Below are positions 18,356 through 31,893 of a stretch of DNA of 64,000 nucleotides, one piece after another. This DNA comes from Myxococcales bacterium. GTDB taxonomy: Bacteria > Myxococcota_A > Polyangia > Haliangiales > Haliangiaceae. The notes below the pieces were generated by a model, which saw only the letters and a program-made list of their open reading frames with translations, did not search any database and had not been told where the DNA came from. Position numbers and translations under genes: made by a program. The stretch's first letter is position 1; the number at the start of each line of letters is the position of its first letter. Where the stretch lies: contig JADKKI010000001.1 of NCBI GenBank assembly GCA_016720595.1, positions 631,001-695,000 on the forward strand, read 5' to 3'.

Positions 18356-19242
18356 CTAGAGACCGAGGACCTTCGCGAGCGTCGAGCCCATCTCGGCGGG
18401 CGTCGCCGCGACGGCGATGTTCGCCGCCTTGAGCGCGGCGATCTTGTCGGCTGCCGCGCCCTTGCCACCGGAGATGATCGCGCCGGCGTGACCCATGCGC
18501 TTGCCCGGAGGCGCGGTCTGGCCGCCGATGAAGGCGGCGACCGGCTTGTCGACGTTGTCCTTGATGAACTGCGCGGCGCGCTCCTCGGAGTCGCCGCCGA
18601 TCTCGCCGATCATGAAGATCGAGGAGGTGCCCGGATCGTTCGCGAACCAGGCGAGCGCATCGATGAAGTCCGTGCCCTTCACCGGATCGCCGCCGATGCC
18701 GATCGCGGTGGACTGGCCGAGGCCGAGCTTCGTGAGCTGACCGACCACCTCGTAGGTCAAGGTACCGGAGCGCGACACCACGCCGACACCGCCCGGCTTG
18801 TGGATGTACCCCGGCATGATGCCGACCTTGCACTGCCCCGGCGTGATCACACCCGGGCAGTTCGGCCCGACGAGGACCGTCCCCGGGTACTCGAGATCGA
18901 GGACGTACTTGACCTTGATCATGTCGCGGGCCGGGATGCCCTCGGTGATGCAGATGATGGTCTCGATCCCAGCGGAGGCCGCCTCGAGGATGGCGTCCGC
19001 CGCGAACGGCGGCGGCACGTAGATCACGGAGGTGTTGGCGTGAGCGAGGCGTACCGCCTCTTCGACGGTGTCGTACAGCGGGACCTGCTCGAGACCGGCG
19101 ACCTTGGTGCCGCCCTTGCCCGGCGTGACACCGGCGACCACCTTGGTGCCGTACTCCACCATCTGCTTGGCGTGGAAGGCACCGGCCGATCCGGACATGC
19201 CCTGGACGACGAGACGGGTATCGAAGCCGACGAGGACCGACA

Positions 19243-19243
<1 letters not shown>
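18356..19243 (-). CDS. sucD: Succinyl-CoA synthetase alpha subunit (ADP/GDP-forming)
   Basis: A 295-residue alpha subunit of succinyl-CoA synthetase, which makes succinate and NTP from succinyl-CoA in the citric acid cycle. The N-terminal Rossmann fold binds CoA ([13 protein letters not shown]). The phosphohistidine lies in [13 protein letters not shown]. The block [11 protein letters not shown] and [12 protein letters not shown] are typical. The start ATG overlaps the last base of the sucC stop (TAATG), so alpha and beta subunits are translated together. Ends near the convergent lipoprotein gene. Confidence 0.98.
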
Positions 19244-23603
<4,360 letters not shown>

Positions 23604-23619
23604 CGGGTGCGAGTATCGC

Positions 23620-25893
23620 CTAGTCCCGGTCCGAGAGGATCTTCAGCGCGATGTTGCCCTTCGAATCCGCCGGGGCCGCCCAGGTGATGCCGTTCGGGGC
23701 GCCCGCGCTCTTGAGCTTCTTGATGATGTTGGCGCCCTTCAGCTCGGTGAGGACCTTCATCGCGCCCGTGTACTGCGCCCACACGAACCGCGCGCCTTCG
23801 AGCTCGGCCTTCTTCGCCGCATCGTTCGGGTTGGCTGCGACCTGGGCGTCGAGATCGCGGAGCCGCGCGACATAGGCGGCCTCCATGCCGAGCTCGATCT
23901 GCAGCTCGTTGACGAGGCTCGTGTTGAAGATCTTCGCCGCCGGCAGCGGCTGCGCGAACGTCCGGTCGGCCACGGGGATCGAGCCCCACTCCTCGTTGGA
24001 CATCATCTCGGTCATGTCGGTGGTGTCGATCATGAAGTTCGAGAACGCGCGGGACGACGCGGGCACGTAGAACGCGCGCGCGGTGTCGAACCACAGCATC
24101 CGGCCGGCGAGGCCGGCGGTCTCGATCTGGCGCTCGCCCACGGACAGCGCCATCTTGTCGAGGTAGTTGCCGAGGCGCGTCCAGCTCGCGTCGTCGAGGG
24201 CTGCGAAGTCATCGAAGCCATCGGCGTTCGCGGTGCGCTGCGCCGCGCCGTACGTGTTGAACTGAGCGATCGCATTCGCGCGGTTGGCCGCGGTGGACAG
24301 GCTCTTGTAAGAGTTGATGAACGCATCCCACGTGGTCTTCCTCGCCATGTTCATGTCGAGGCTGCCGCGCCACGCGCGGAAGTTGTCGGTGTAGACGTCG
24401 AAGCTGTCGTCGGCCGCATCGGTGATCGCCCGGTCGGCGTCGTCGAGCGCGGTCGCGAACTCGTGGAACACGGTGTTGATGGTCTCCGCGATCACGCGGT
24501 TCTTCTCGAGCGTGGTCGCATCGGCAGGCGCGCCAGTGAGAGCGCTCGGCTCGATCAGGTTGGCCGCGGTCACGCTGCCGCCCGCCGCATTGATCCGCGA
24601 GACCAACAACGACCTGTCCATGATCGCCTTGCCCATCGTCTCCATCGCATCGACCTGGGCGCGGGCAGCGGCCGGGATCGTGTTCGCCGCCTTGGCCTTG
24701 GTCACCGCGTTGAGCGCGGCCTGGATCTGCGTGCGTGCATTCGCGTAGACGGTCTTCAAGTTCGAGGTGTTGGCCTCGTTCATGTGGTACCGGCTGCGAG
24801 TGGAGCGCAGGTGCGCCTGCGGCTCGAGCAGCAACACGCCCTTGTGGGTGCCGATGTCGAGCAGGACGTGCTTCATGCCGAGCTGCTCGTAGACCCCACG
24901 GATCGGCGTGGCGGGAGCGTCGCCGCCGTTCCAGGCGGTCTTGCCGCGGCGGACATCGTCCTCGAGCTTCGGCACGAACGCCGTGCCGTTGTCGTTGCGG
25001 ATGTCGACCTTGGAGTTGACCTTGTTGCCCTCGGCATCGATCTCGGTGCCGAACTTCGCCGCGATCAGGAGGCGGCGGACGGTGGTGGCGTTGTCCCAGC
25101 GGGCGCGGCTGCGCAGCTCGATCGCGTTGCCGAGCAGCGAGTATGCGTGCGTGTCGTAGTACGTGTCGTCCATCAGATCGGTGCCGAGCGAGAGCTCGCG
25201 CACGCCCACGTCGTTCGGGGCGAACCGATCCGGCTCGATGGTCAGGGCGACCAGCGGCATCAGCTCGCGCGCGTCCTGGCTGTCCGCGTCCCACGGCATC
25301 TCGTCGAGCGCGAAGCCGTAGGTGAAGGCCTCCATCGCGTGGTTGCGACGTAGGCGCTCGTAGAGCGTCCGGCCGTCGCTGTTCTTGGTCAGCAGCAGCT
25401 CGCGGAGCTTCTGCCCGGTCATGCCCTTCACGCCGAGCACGACCTCGACCTCCGCGTTGTCGCGCGCCCAGCCGCCGCTGGCGCCGGTGAACGTCTGGTC
25501 GTCCATGAACGGGCGGTCTGCGAGATCGTTCTCGCAGCGCGGGACCACGCTATAGACCAGCTTGCCGAGCGCGAGGGCGCCGACGTAGTCGACCGCATCC
25601 AGCTCGTCGAGGTCATCGAAGACGTCGTCGTCGCCGGTGCCGGCCTGTCCATCGGGGCCCTGGCGGTGCTTGACGATCGCGCGCGCGGCCTCATCGGAGA
25701 GGCCGATCTCGGACAGCTTGTCGGTCGTGGTCGTCGATTCGTTGACGAGCTTCACGACCTCCGCGAGCTGACATGTGGAGTAGGCCCCATCGTTCTTGGC
25801 GTCCTTGCCGCCGAACGAGTCGTCCTTTGCATCTCCATCGACACCAGTGCAACCAACCGTGAGCAATAGGGTAATCGGCAGGGCAACGCGCAT
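23620..25893 (-). CDS. Large lipoprotein with an N-terminal helix-hairpin-helix region
   Basis: A 757-residue protein with signal MRVALPITLLLTVGC, cysteine ~15. After an acidic Gly/Asp linker comes a ComEA-like pair of helix-hairpin-helix segments (LSEIGLSDEAARAIVKHRQG...; FDDLDELDAVDYVGALALGKL). A long helix-rich body of about 600 residues follows, with blocks such as LRSTRSRYHMNEANTSNLK. The gene ends 17 bases before the kinase start on the same strand, so cotranscription is likely. Helix-hairpin-helix in an extracytoplasmic protein suggests DNA or protein contact, but this is only analogy. The ATG at 25893 is set by the signal peptide. Confidence 0.82.
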   Translation of the reverse strand: MRVALPITLLLTVGCTGVDGDAKDDSFGGKDAKNDGAYSTCQLAEVVKLVNESTTTTDKLSEIGLSDEAARAIVKHRQGPDGQAGTGDDDVFDDLDELDAVDYVGALALGKLVYSVVPRCENDLADRPFMDDQTFTGASGGWARDNAEVEVVLGVKGMTGQKLRELLLTKNSDGRTLYERLRRNHAMEAFTYGFALDEMPWDADSQDARELMPLVALTIEPDRFAPNDVGVRELSLGTDLMDDTYYDTHAYSLLGNAIELRSRARWDNATTVRRLLIAAKFGTEIDAEGNKVNSKVDIRNDNGTAFVPKLEDDVRRGKTAWNGGDAPATPIRGVYEQLGMKHVLLDIGTHKGVLLLEPQAHLRSTRSRYHMNEANTSNLKTVYANARTQIQAALNAVTKAKAANTIPAAARAQVDAMETMGKAIMDRSLLVSRINAAGGSVTAANLIEPSALTGAPADATTLEKNRVIAETINTVFHEFATALDDADRAITDAADDSFDVYTDNFRAWRGSLDMNMARKTTWDAFINSYKSLSTAANRANAIAQFNTYGAAQRTANADGFDDFAALDDASWTRLGNYLDKMALSVGERQIETAGLAGRMLWFDTARAFYVPASSRAFSNFMIDTTDMTEMMSNEEWGSIPVADRTFAQPLPAAKIFNTSLVNELQIELGMEAAYVARLRDLDAQVAANPNDAAKKAELEGARFVWAQYTGAMKVLTELKGANIIKKLKSAGAPNGITWAAPADSKGNIALKILSDRD

Positions 25894-26063
25894 GACCGGT
25901 CGCCTGTACACATGGTGTGCCCACCCTCGCCGCGTGTGACAACACGGGCTTGCGTTCGCCGCTGGCTGGTGACGTTGCCGCATCGCTGGCGATTGCATCC
26001 GCCACCGGTCCTGGATTCATTGCGGTTTTGCGTGGCGCGTTCGTTGCTTCGTGTGACGGTTCG

Positions 26064-26825
26064 ATGTCGAACCCGAGCCCGATCTGCGCACTGATTGCCA
26101 CACTCGTGGCCGGCTGCGCCGACCGCGGCCCCACCGAGATCGCGCCGTTCACCCAGTCCGGCAAGGCCGATGGCCTCCCCGATCGGCTGCGCAAGATCGA
26201 TGACCACAAGCTCCATGTCGACGAGCCCTCGGATCTCGTGTTCACGGATGGCCGGCTCTACACCGTGAGTGATGCGCACGGGATGATCTACGAGATCGAC
26301 GATGATGGTGACGTCCAGGACAAGCTAGACATCGAAGGTCGCGACCTCGAGGCCGTCACGGTGGACGCCCACGGCGAGTTTCTGGTGGCGGACGAGAGCC
26401 GCGCGCGGATCTGGCACATCGACGCGGACGGTAGCCGTCACGATCCGATCGACATCCCCGAGGCCGAGGATGGCAACAGCGGCATCGAGGGGCTGACCTT
26501 CGGCAAGGACGGCCACCTTCTGATCGCGAAGGAGAAGGACCCGGCGCGGATCATCGAGCTCGATGCGCATGGGAACGTGGTCCGGGACCAGAAGGTCCAC
26601 TTCAGCTCCGATGTCTCGGCGCTGACCTACAACCCCGACGACAAGCACCTGTACGCGCTCTCGGACGAGGACCACTCCCTGTACCGCCTGGACAGCGAAT
26701 GGGCCGTCGACACCGCGTGGAAGCTCCCGATCAAGCACCCCGAAGGCATCGCGTTCGACGGCTCGATCCTCTACGTCGCGAGCGATTCCGAGGAGCGCCT
26801 GTACCTGTTCGAGCTCGGCGACTGA
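26064..26825 (+). CDS. SdiA-regulated-type beta-propeller lipoprotein
   Basis: A 253-residue protein starting where a lipoprotein signal begins (ICALIATLVAGCADRG, cysteine ~17). The mature region is a run of about six YWTD/NHL-like blades (DLVFTDGRLYTVSDAHGMIYEID; LEAVTVDAHGEFLVADESRARIW; GLTFGKDGHLLIAKEKDPARIIELD) and matches the SdiA-regulated family (PF06977-like). The family is secreted or surface beta-propellers of unknown ligand. It is divergent from the large lipoprotein (170-base gap, nothing recognisable in it), and its stop is five bases from the convergent methyltransferase. Confidence 0.88.
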   Translation: MSNPSPICALIATLVAGCADRGPTEIAPFTQSGKADGLPDRLRKIDDHKLHVDEPSDLVFTDGRLYTVSDAHGMIYEIDDDGDVQDKLDIEGRDLEAVTVDAHGEFLVADESRARIWHIDADGSRHDPIDIPEAEDGNSGIEGLTFGKDGHLLIAKEKDPARIIELDAHGNVVRDQKVHFSSDVSALTYNPDDKHLYALSDEDHSLYRLDSEWAVDTAWKLPIKHPEGIAFDGSILYVASDSEERLYLFELGD

Positions 26826-26829
26826 GCGC

Positions 26830-27435
26830 CTACCTGCACTTGATCCACAGACACAGGTCACCGTCCCGGCGCTTCTCGCACTGGACCAGGTCGAGCTCGC
26901 GCGGCATGTCCCCGCCGAACCCGTGATAGGTGACCACGCGCGTGCCGCGGGCGGCGTGCGCGAGCTTGTGCTGCACGAGCTCGACGTTGTCGACGTACCG
27001 GACGCGGCGATCGAGCGCGTCGAGATCGTCCCCGGCGAGCAGCTCGGCGAAGGGATTGAACAGGTAGAAGGCGTCGTACACCGACCAATCCATCAGCTCC
27101 ATGTCGCCCAGCCGGAACGAGGCACGATCCGCGACACCGAGGCGCTTCGCGGCCTCGTTCGCCGCACGCACCATGTCCGGATCGCGCTCGATGCCGAACC
27201 ATGACGCCTCGGTCGTCAACGCACCGACGAGACACGGCTTGCCGACGCCCGATCCGACATCGAGGACCTTCTCGCCGGCGACCGGCGCGAGCAGCTCGCA
27301 CGCGCGCTGAGCGACCTCGAGCGGCGTCCAGTGGAGCCACGATCGGAACCGCTGCGAGGACGGGTAGATCAGATCGAACGCGCAGTCGTCCACCGGCAGG
27401 CCCGCTCGGATCGCGCTGGAGAGTGCTTCGGTCAT
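26830..27435 (-). CDS. SAM-dependent methyltransferase, copy 1 of a tandem pair
   Basis: A 201-residue class I methyltransferase: motif I VLDVGSGVGKPCLVGAL, acidic ribose-binding FGIERDPDMV, and the later DMELMDWSVYDAFYLFNPF. The specific tail HKLAHAARGTRVVTYHGFGGDMP is shared with its neighbour. It follows that neighbour by eight bases on the same strand. The catalytic target is not predictable from sequence. The ATG at 27435 is preferred to an upstream start that would overlap the copy-2 gene. Confidence 0.88.
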   Translation of the reverse strand: MTEALSSAIRAGLPVDDCAFDLIYPSSQRFRSWLHWTPLEVAQRACELLAPVAGEKVLDVGSGVGKPCLVGALTTEASWFGIERDPDMVRAANEAAKRLGVADRASFRLGDMELMDWSVYDAFYLFNPFAELLAGDDLDALDRRVRYVDNVELVQHKLAHAARGTRVVTYHGFGGDMPRELDLVQCEKRRDGDLCLWIKCR

Positions 27436-27442
27436 CGACAGC

Positions 27443-28108
27443 TCAGTGGGTCCTGACCCAGAGGGCGAGCTCGTCCTTGTGCATCGGCACGGACTCCGCG
27501 AGCTCGAACTCGGGCGGCAGGTCTCCGCCGAAGCCATGGAGCGTGACCACGCGGGCGCCGACCTGGAGCGCCGCGAGCTTGTGCTCCACCGCGACGACCG
27601 CGTGGATGAATGCCGCCTGGCGCGGGCTCGGATCGACCGGGCGCGTCTTCAGCGCTGCCTCCGAGAACGGATTGTAGAGGTAGATCCCACCGAACGGGCT
27701 CCAGTCGAGGCCGAGCCCATCTGCGTGCACGAACGACGTGCGCTCGGCGATCGAGAGACTGCGCGCCACCCGGGCCGCCACGCGCACCATCGCGCTGTCC
27801 TGCTCGACCCCGGTCCAGTGGGCACCGCTGACGAGCGCGCCGATCATGCACATCTTTCCACTGCCCGATCCGACGTCGAGGATCCGCCCGCCGGGCGAAG
27901 CAGCCAGCATCGCGCTCGCGCGCAGCGCGACCTCCATGGGCGTCCAGTGCACCGACGAGCGACGGCGGTGGCTCTTCGGATAGAGCGCGTCGAACCTCGC
28001 ATCGGACACCGGACGACCTTCTCGGAGCGCCGCCGCGATCTCCTGCGCCTCGAGCGCGAGGGCGAGCTCGTCGGAGGTGGCCTCGCTGGGAGGTGCGGCG
28101 GTGGTCAT
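27443..28108 (-). CDS. SAM-dependent methyltransferase, copy 2 of a tandem pair
   Basis: A 221-residue class I methyltransferase, clearly homologous to the next gene downstream: ILDVGSGSGKMCMIGALVSG, WTGVEQDSAMVRVAARV, GLGLDWSPFGGIYLYNPF, EHKLAALQVGARVVTLHGFGGDLP. It carries an extra N-terminal helix (SDELALALEAQEIAAALREGR). The shared motif ends and the gene order show an ancient duplication, with the two copies now well diverged. A complex or sequential role is possible. Start ATG 28108. Confidence 0.88.
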   Translation of the reverse strand: MTTAAPPSEATSDELALALEAQEIAAALREGRPVSDARFDALYPKSHRRRSSVHWTPMEVALRASAMLAASPGGRILDVGSGSGKMCMIGALVSGAHWTGVEQDSAMVRVAARVARSLSIAERTSFVHADGLGLDWSPFGGIYLYNPFSEAALKTRPVDPSPRQAAFIHAVVAVEHKLAALQVGARVVTLHGFGGDLPPEFELAESVPMHKDELALWVRTH

Positions 28109-28150
28109 GGGTGCTCTGGTGCAGGCGTGATGCGAAGCTGGCGGGCAGGT

Positions 28151-28537
28151 TTACCATCCACTCATGGCGACCGCGAGCCCGCGTCGCGGGAGCGCATCGA
28201 CGAGCTGCCAGCCGAACACCGGCGCCGGCAACAGCACGATCCGCCCGCGCGCATCGGCGGCGGCAGCTCCCAGGGGCACCGGTCGCCCGGTCACGAGGAT
28301 GACGCGCAGATCGGCCTTGGTGCCGAGCCATGCGCGGATCGCGGCAACGATGGTGCGATCGTCCGTGCGATCGTCCCGGCGCTGGTCGCCGGCCTGATCG
28401 GTCAGCCACACGAGCACGCCCTCGCGTGGCGCACCGAGCGGCGTTCGAGCAGCCCGGACCTCGAAGCCCGCGTCCTCGAGATACCGGACGAGCGGCTCGT
28501 TCGGCTCCCGACAGACCAGCGCGACGATCGTCGGCAT
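28151..28537 (-). CDS. Receiver-like protein without a phospho-acceptor, beside the sigma-54 activator
   Basis: A 128-residue protein with the alternating strand-helix pattern of a receiver domain (TIVALVCREPNEPLVRYLEDAGFEVRAART; VLVWLTDQ; LRVILVTGRPVPLG; RIVLLPAPVFGWQLVDAL). It lacks the acidic pair and phospho-acceptor Asp that a working receiver needs, so a pseudo-receiver is the best description. It lies downstream of the sigma-54 activator (147-base gap). Its upstream region has a -24/-12-like match (28551-28565) and the same palindrome as the Ehr operon. It could be the missing sensory partner of that activator (inference). Confidence 0.7.
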   Translation of the reverse strand: MPTIVALVCREPNEPLVRYLEDAGFEVRAARTPLGAPREGVLVWLTDQAGDQRRDDRTDDRTIVAAIRAWLGTKADLRVILVTGRPVPLGAAAADARGRIVLLPAPVFGWQLVDALPRRGLAVAMSGW

Positions 28538-28550
28538 CGCCTTGTACCGA

Positions 28551-28565
28551 GCACGAACTGGACCA
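28551..28565 (-). promoter_or_regulatory. Weak candidate sigma-54 (-24/-12) promoter
   Basis: On the minus strand TGGTCCAGTTCGTGC. The GG and GC doublets have the exact spacing of TGGCACG-N4-TTGC, but the flanks match poorly. The predicted start site would fall about two bases before the ATG at 28537. The linked palindrome at 28628 supports it. Confidence 0.35.
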
Positions 28566-28627
28566 GCCCCCAAGTCGGGGTAACCACGACGCCCTCGGCC
28601 CGCGATGACACGCACGGTCGCCGAACA

Positions 28628-28640
28628 CGACACTCTGTCG
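28628..28640. promoter_or_regulatory. Candidate activator site, CGACA-N3-TGTCG (copy 2)
   Basis: Perfect 5-bp inverted repeat CGACA-CTC-TGTCG centred about 95 bp upstream of the predicted start of the pseudo-receiver transcript. Identical arms and spacer length to the site at 29783. Confidence 0.5.
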
Positions 28641-28684
28641 CGGGCCGCGGCGTGGTGCGCCCCGGTTCGCGACACGAAAGGTCG

Positions 28685-29647
28685 CTAGTGCTTCGTGCGG
28701 CGCTGCAAGGTCCGCACACTCACCCCGAGACGGCGTGCGGTCCGGGTCAGGTTCCCGCGCTCGGCGGCGATCGCAGCGTCCACGACCAGATCCACGATCT
28801 CGTCGAGCGGCCGATCGATCGGCACCGTCAGCGTGTCGCCTGCGGGGCTTCGCTCGGAGGGGCGCTGGCGGATCGCCGGAGGCAGATCCTGCACCCGGAT
28901 GTCCTTCCCCTCGCGGAGGATGCACAGCAGCTCCACCACGTTGCGGAGCTCGCGGACGTTACCGGGCCAGTCATGCGAGATCATCGCCGCCCGCGTCGAT
29001 CGGACGAACGTCGGCGGCACCACGTCATGGATCGCCGAGAGCTGGGCGATGAAGGCGTCGAGGAGCGCCGGGATGTCTCGCCGACGTTCACGCAGTGGAG
29101 GAACCTCGAGGACGATGCCCTGGATCCGGTAGTAGAGGTCGGCGCGAAACCGTCCTGCGCGCACCTCCTGCTCGAGAGGCCGGAGGGTCGCGAGCACGAG
29201 CCGGACGTCGGCCTGGATCTTCTTGGCGCCACCGACGCGCATGTACCGACGCGTCTCGAGGAACCGCAGCAGCTTCGCCTGCAGGGTCACGGGCATCTCC
29301 GCGATCTCGTCGAGGAACAGCGTGCCGGCGTTCGCCATCTCGATCTTGCCGGTGGACCGCTCGTTGGCGCCGGTGAACGCGCCGCGCTCGTGGCCGAACA
29401 GCTCGCTCTCGAACAGCGCCTCGGGGATCGCCGCGCAGTTGATCGGCACGAACGGGCCGCCGCGCCGCGGAGACATCTCGTGAAGGCGCCGCGCCATGAC
29501 CTCCTTGCCCGAGCCGCTCTCACCGGAGAACGTGACCGTCACTTCTTTTACTGCGACGGCCCGCAGGAAGCGGTCGAACGACTTCATCACCGGTGAGGCC
29601 ATCGCCGGTTCGAGGACCACGCTGGGCTGGCGCAGGCGCTTGGGCAT
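28685..29647 (-). CDS. Sigma-54-dependent transcriptional activator without a sensory domain
   Basis: A 320-residue enhancer-binding protein. Only about 20 residues precede the AAA+ domain: Walker A GESGSGKE (42-49), the sigma-54 contact loop GAFTGA (89-94), Walker B TLFLDEI (109-115), arginine-rich DLYYRIQGI, and [10 protein letters not shown]. The C-terminus has a Fis-type helix-turn-helix ([20 protein letters not shown]). Without a receiver, GAF or FHA domain, control must come from a partner or from expression level. It diverges from the Ehr operon, whose promoter has a -24/-12 match, making it the probable regulator. Its own start has TAGAGT nine bases upstream. Confidence 0.93.
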   Translation of the reverse strand: MPKRLRQPSVVLEPAMASPVMKSFDRFLRAVAVKEVTVTFSGESGSGKEVMARRLHEMSPRRGGPFVPINCAAIPEALFESELFGHERGAFTGANERSTGKIEMANAGTLFLDEIAEMPVTLQAKLLRFLETRRYMRVGGAKKIQADVRLVLATLRPLEQEVRAGRFRADLYYRIQGIVLEVPPLRERRRDIPALLDAFIAQLSAIHDVVPPTFVRSTRAAMISHDWPGNVRELRNVVELLCILREGKDIRVQDLPPAIRQRPSERSPAGDTLTVPIDRPLDEIVDLVVDAAIAAERGNLTRTARRLGVSVRTLQRRTKH

Positions 29648-29656
29648 CGCCGGTTG

Positions 29657-29662
29657 ACTCTA
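29657..29662 (-). promoter_or_regulatory. Candidate -10 element nine bases before the activator start
   Basis: TAGAGT on the minus strand, nine bases, then the ATG at 29647. A sigma-70-type -10 would let the activator be made independently of sigma-54. Confidence 0.4.
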
Positions 29663-29782
29663 CGCCGTCTTCGCACGCCTCGTGGAGGTCCGGATCGCGG
29701 CACCGCTACGCTCCTGACCCTCCCGCCACCCCGGTTCCCCCGCCGCGCTGACGGGTCGGGTCCGTTCGGGTGGAGTTCGCCA

Positions 29783-29795
29783 CGACAAGATGTCG
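29783..29795. promoter_or_regulatory. Candidate activator site upstream of the Ehr operon, CGACA-N3-TGTCG (copy 1)
   Basis: Perfect inverted repeat CGACA-AGA-TGTCG, centred about 104 bp upstream of the start site predicted from the -24/-12 match. That distance is normal for enhancer sites of sigma-54 activators. Confidence 0.55.
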
Positions 29796-29866
29796 GGTTT
29801 ACCGAGATCGTGACCAAAGGGGGCCTCCAGCCGCCGAAACCCCACGCTTCCAGACGGTTCCGCGCG

Positions 29867-29882
29867 TGGCGCACCCATTGCA
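29867..29882 (+). promoter_or_regulatory. Candidate sigma-54 (-24/-12) promoter of the Ehr operon
   Basis: TGGCGCACCCATTGCA compared with the consensus TGGCACG-N4-TTGCA: GG and GC have exact spacing and TTGCA is perfect. The predicted start lies near 29893, eleven bases before the ATG of the first gene. Confidence 0.65.
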
Positions 29883-29903
29883 ACTCGGAACCGCCGTGCT
29901 CGC

Positions 29904-31893
29904 ATGAGATCGGAGGCGCTCCTTCTGACCAGCCTCCCCGTGCTCCTGACGGGGGCTGCGCTCGCGGTCGGCCTCCGCACGAACCGCGCGCGAGCGCTCG
30001 TCGCGCTCGTCAGCCAGGCGATCGCGGCGATCCTGGTGCTCGCGAGTGTGATCCCGGTGCTCGCTGGCGGACCGAGCCTCGAGGTCAGCTGGCCCTGGCC
30101 GGCGCCGATCGAGCAGATCGCCTTCCGGGTCGACGCGCTGGGGGCGTTCTTCCTCGCGTGGTCGCTGCCGATGACGCTGCTCGGCACCTTGTATGCCGTG
30201 GGCTACCTCCGGCCGTACTTCCAGGCGGGGCGGAATGGAGGCCCGCACTTCGCGCTCCTCAACATGACCTCGCTCGCCTTCGTCCTCATCTACTCGGTTC
30301 AGAACGCGCTCGTGTTCTTGATCGGGTGGGAGATCGCGGCGGTCGCGGCCTGGCTGCTCGTGATCTGGGACTATCGCAGCCAGAAGATCCGGTTCGCGGG
30401 CTTCAACTACCTGGTCTCCACGCACGTCGGCCTGTTCGTCCTGGTGGCCGCGTTCATGCTGCTGCACAGCAAGACCGGCTCGATGGACTTCGCGGAGTTC
30501 GGACGGTTCCTGGCGAGCCACGGGCAGGGGCAGGGCACGTTGTTCCTGCTGTTCGGCATCTCGTTCGCGCTGAAGTCCGCGTTCTTTCCGTTCCACACTT
30601 GGCTCCCGCGCGCGCACTCGGCCGCGCCGGCGCATGTCTCCGCGCTGATGTCGGGCGTGATCCACAAGGCCGGGCTGTTCGGGTTCCTCCGCTTCGTACT
30701 GCTCGGCGGCCGTCCCGAGGAGTGGATGGGCTGGTCGGTGCTCGTGTTCGGCGCCGCCTCCGCGATCTTCGGCGTGCTCTACACCTCGACCCAGCGCGAT
30801 CTGAAGCGAATGCTGGGCTACTCGTCGACGGAGAACGTGGGGATCGCGGCGATGGCGTTCGGCCTCGGGATGCTCGGCTGGTCGTGGGGGAACCCGGCGC
30901 TGGTCGGGCTCGGGATCGGGGCCGGACTGTTACACCTCCTGAACCACGCCCTGTTCAAGTGCTCGCTGTTCTATGCCGCCGGTGCAATCTACCGGGCGAC
31001 CCACACCGTCGATCTCGAGCGCCTCGGTGGGCTCGCGAAGCGGCTGCCGCGCACTGCGGTGATCTTCGTGGTCGGCGGGCTCGCGATGTCGGCGCTGCCG
31101 CCGCTCAACGGGTTCGTCGGCGAGTTCCTGCTCTACACCGGGCTCCTGTCAGGGTCCGCCCCGACCGGCGAGGGCGACGTCGTCCTGGTGCTGCGCGGCG
31201 GCGGCGCTGGCGTTCGTCGGCGCCGTCAGCGCGCTGTCGACGTCCCGCGCCTTCGGGCTCGCGTTCCTCGGAGCGCCGCGCGAACCGAAGCTCCACGTCG
31301 GTGACGATGCGCCACGTTCGATGTTGGTCCCGATGGCGGTTCACTCGATCGCGATCTTGATCATCGGTGTGTACCCCGAGGTCGCCCTCCGCCTCGTCGA
31401 GCCTGCGCTCGCGCTGTTCACCTCCAAGCTCGCCGGGACGCACGTCGTCGATCTGGCGGCGGTGCTGGCTCCGGTGGTGTGGGCGTGCCGCGGGCTCGCG
31501 CTCGCCCTCGTGGTGGGCGGGGTGCTCGCCTGGCGCCGGCGTGCGGCCACGCGAGCGAGCGTGACGTGGGGATGCGGCTACACGGCGGCGACGGCGCGCA
31601 TGCAGTACACGGGGAGCTCGTTCTCGGCGCAGCTCTCGAGCTTGTTCAGGCCCGCGCTGCCCGTGCTGACCCGCGAACAGCTGCCGACCGAGCCGTTCCC
31701 GCAACACGGCTCGCATCTCTCGACCCACCACGTCGATGCGGTCGAGCAGCGGATGTTCGAGGTCCTGGGCCAGGGAGAGCAGTTCGTCCAGGACACCTCG
31801 GGCCGGATCCCCGAGCAGCCGCGCTTCGCCTTCGCCGCGGGGCTGATCGCGCTGGTCGTGGTGGCGCTCGTCGCGCTGGGGGAGGTGCTGTGA
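29904..31893 (+). CDS. hyfB: Hydrogenase-4 component B / antiporter-like subunit (Ehr), frame-disrupted
   Basis: Proton-conducting antiporter-like subunit of an energy-converting hydrogenase-related complex, about 660 residues with many transmembrane helices. Lysine-containing helices typical of NuoL/HyfB are visible (FGISFALKSAFFPFHTWLPRAH; MSGVIHKAGLFG; DLKRMLGYSSTENVGI). The first frame runs well to about 31190 and then becomes Arg-rich nonsense. From about 31200 the +1 frame continues the family (ALAFVGAVSALSTSRAFGLAFLG, then WGCGY...MQYTGSSFSAQ). One surplus base in a GCGGCGGCGG stretch explains it. First gene of the operon; the next start overlaps its stop. Confidence 0.85.

Noticed and set aside
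29654..29903. A coding start upstream of hyfB in another frame
   Set aside because: That stretch holds the sigma-54 match and palindrome; frames through it are Arg/Pro-rich and unlike the family.
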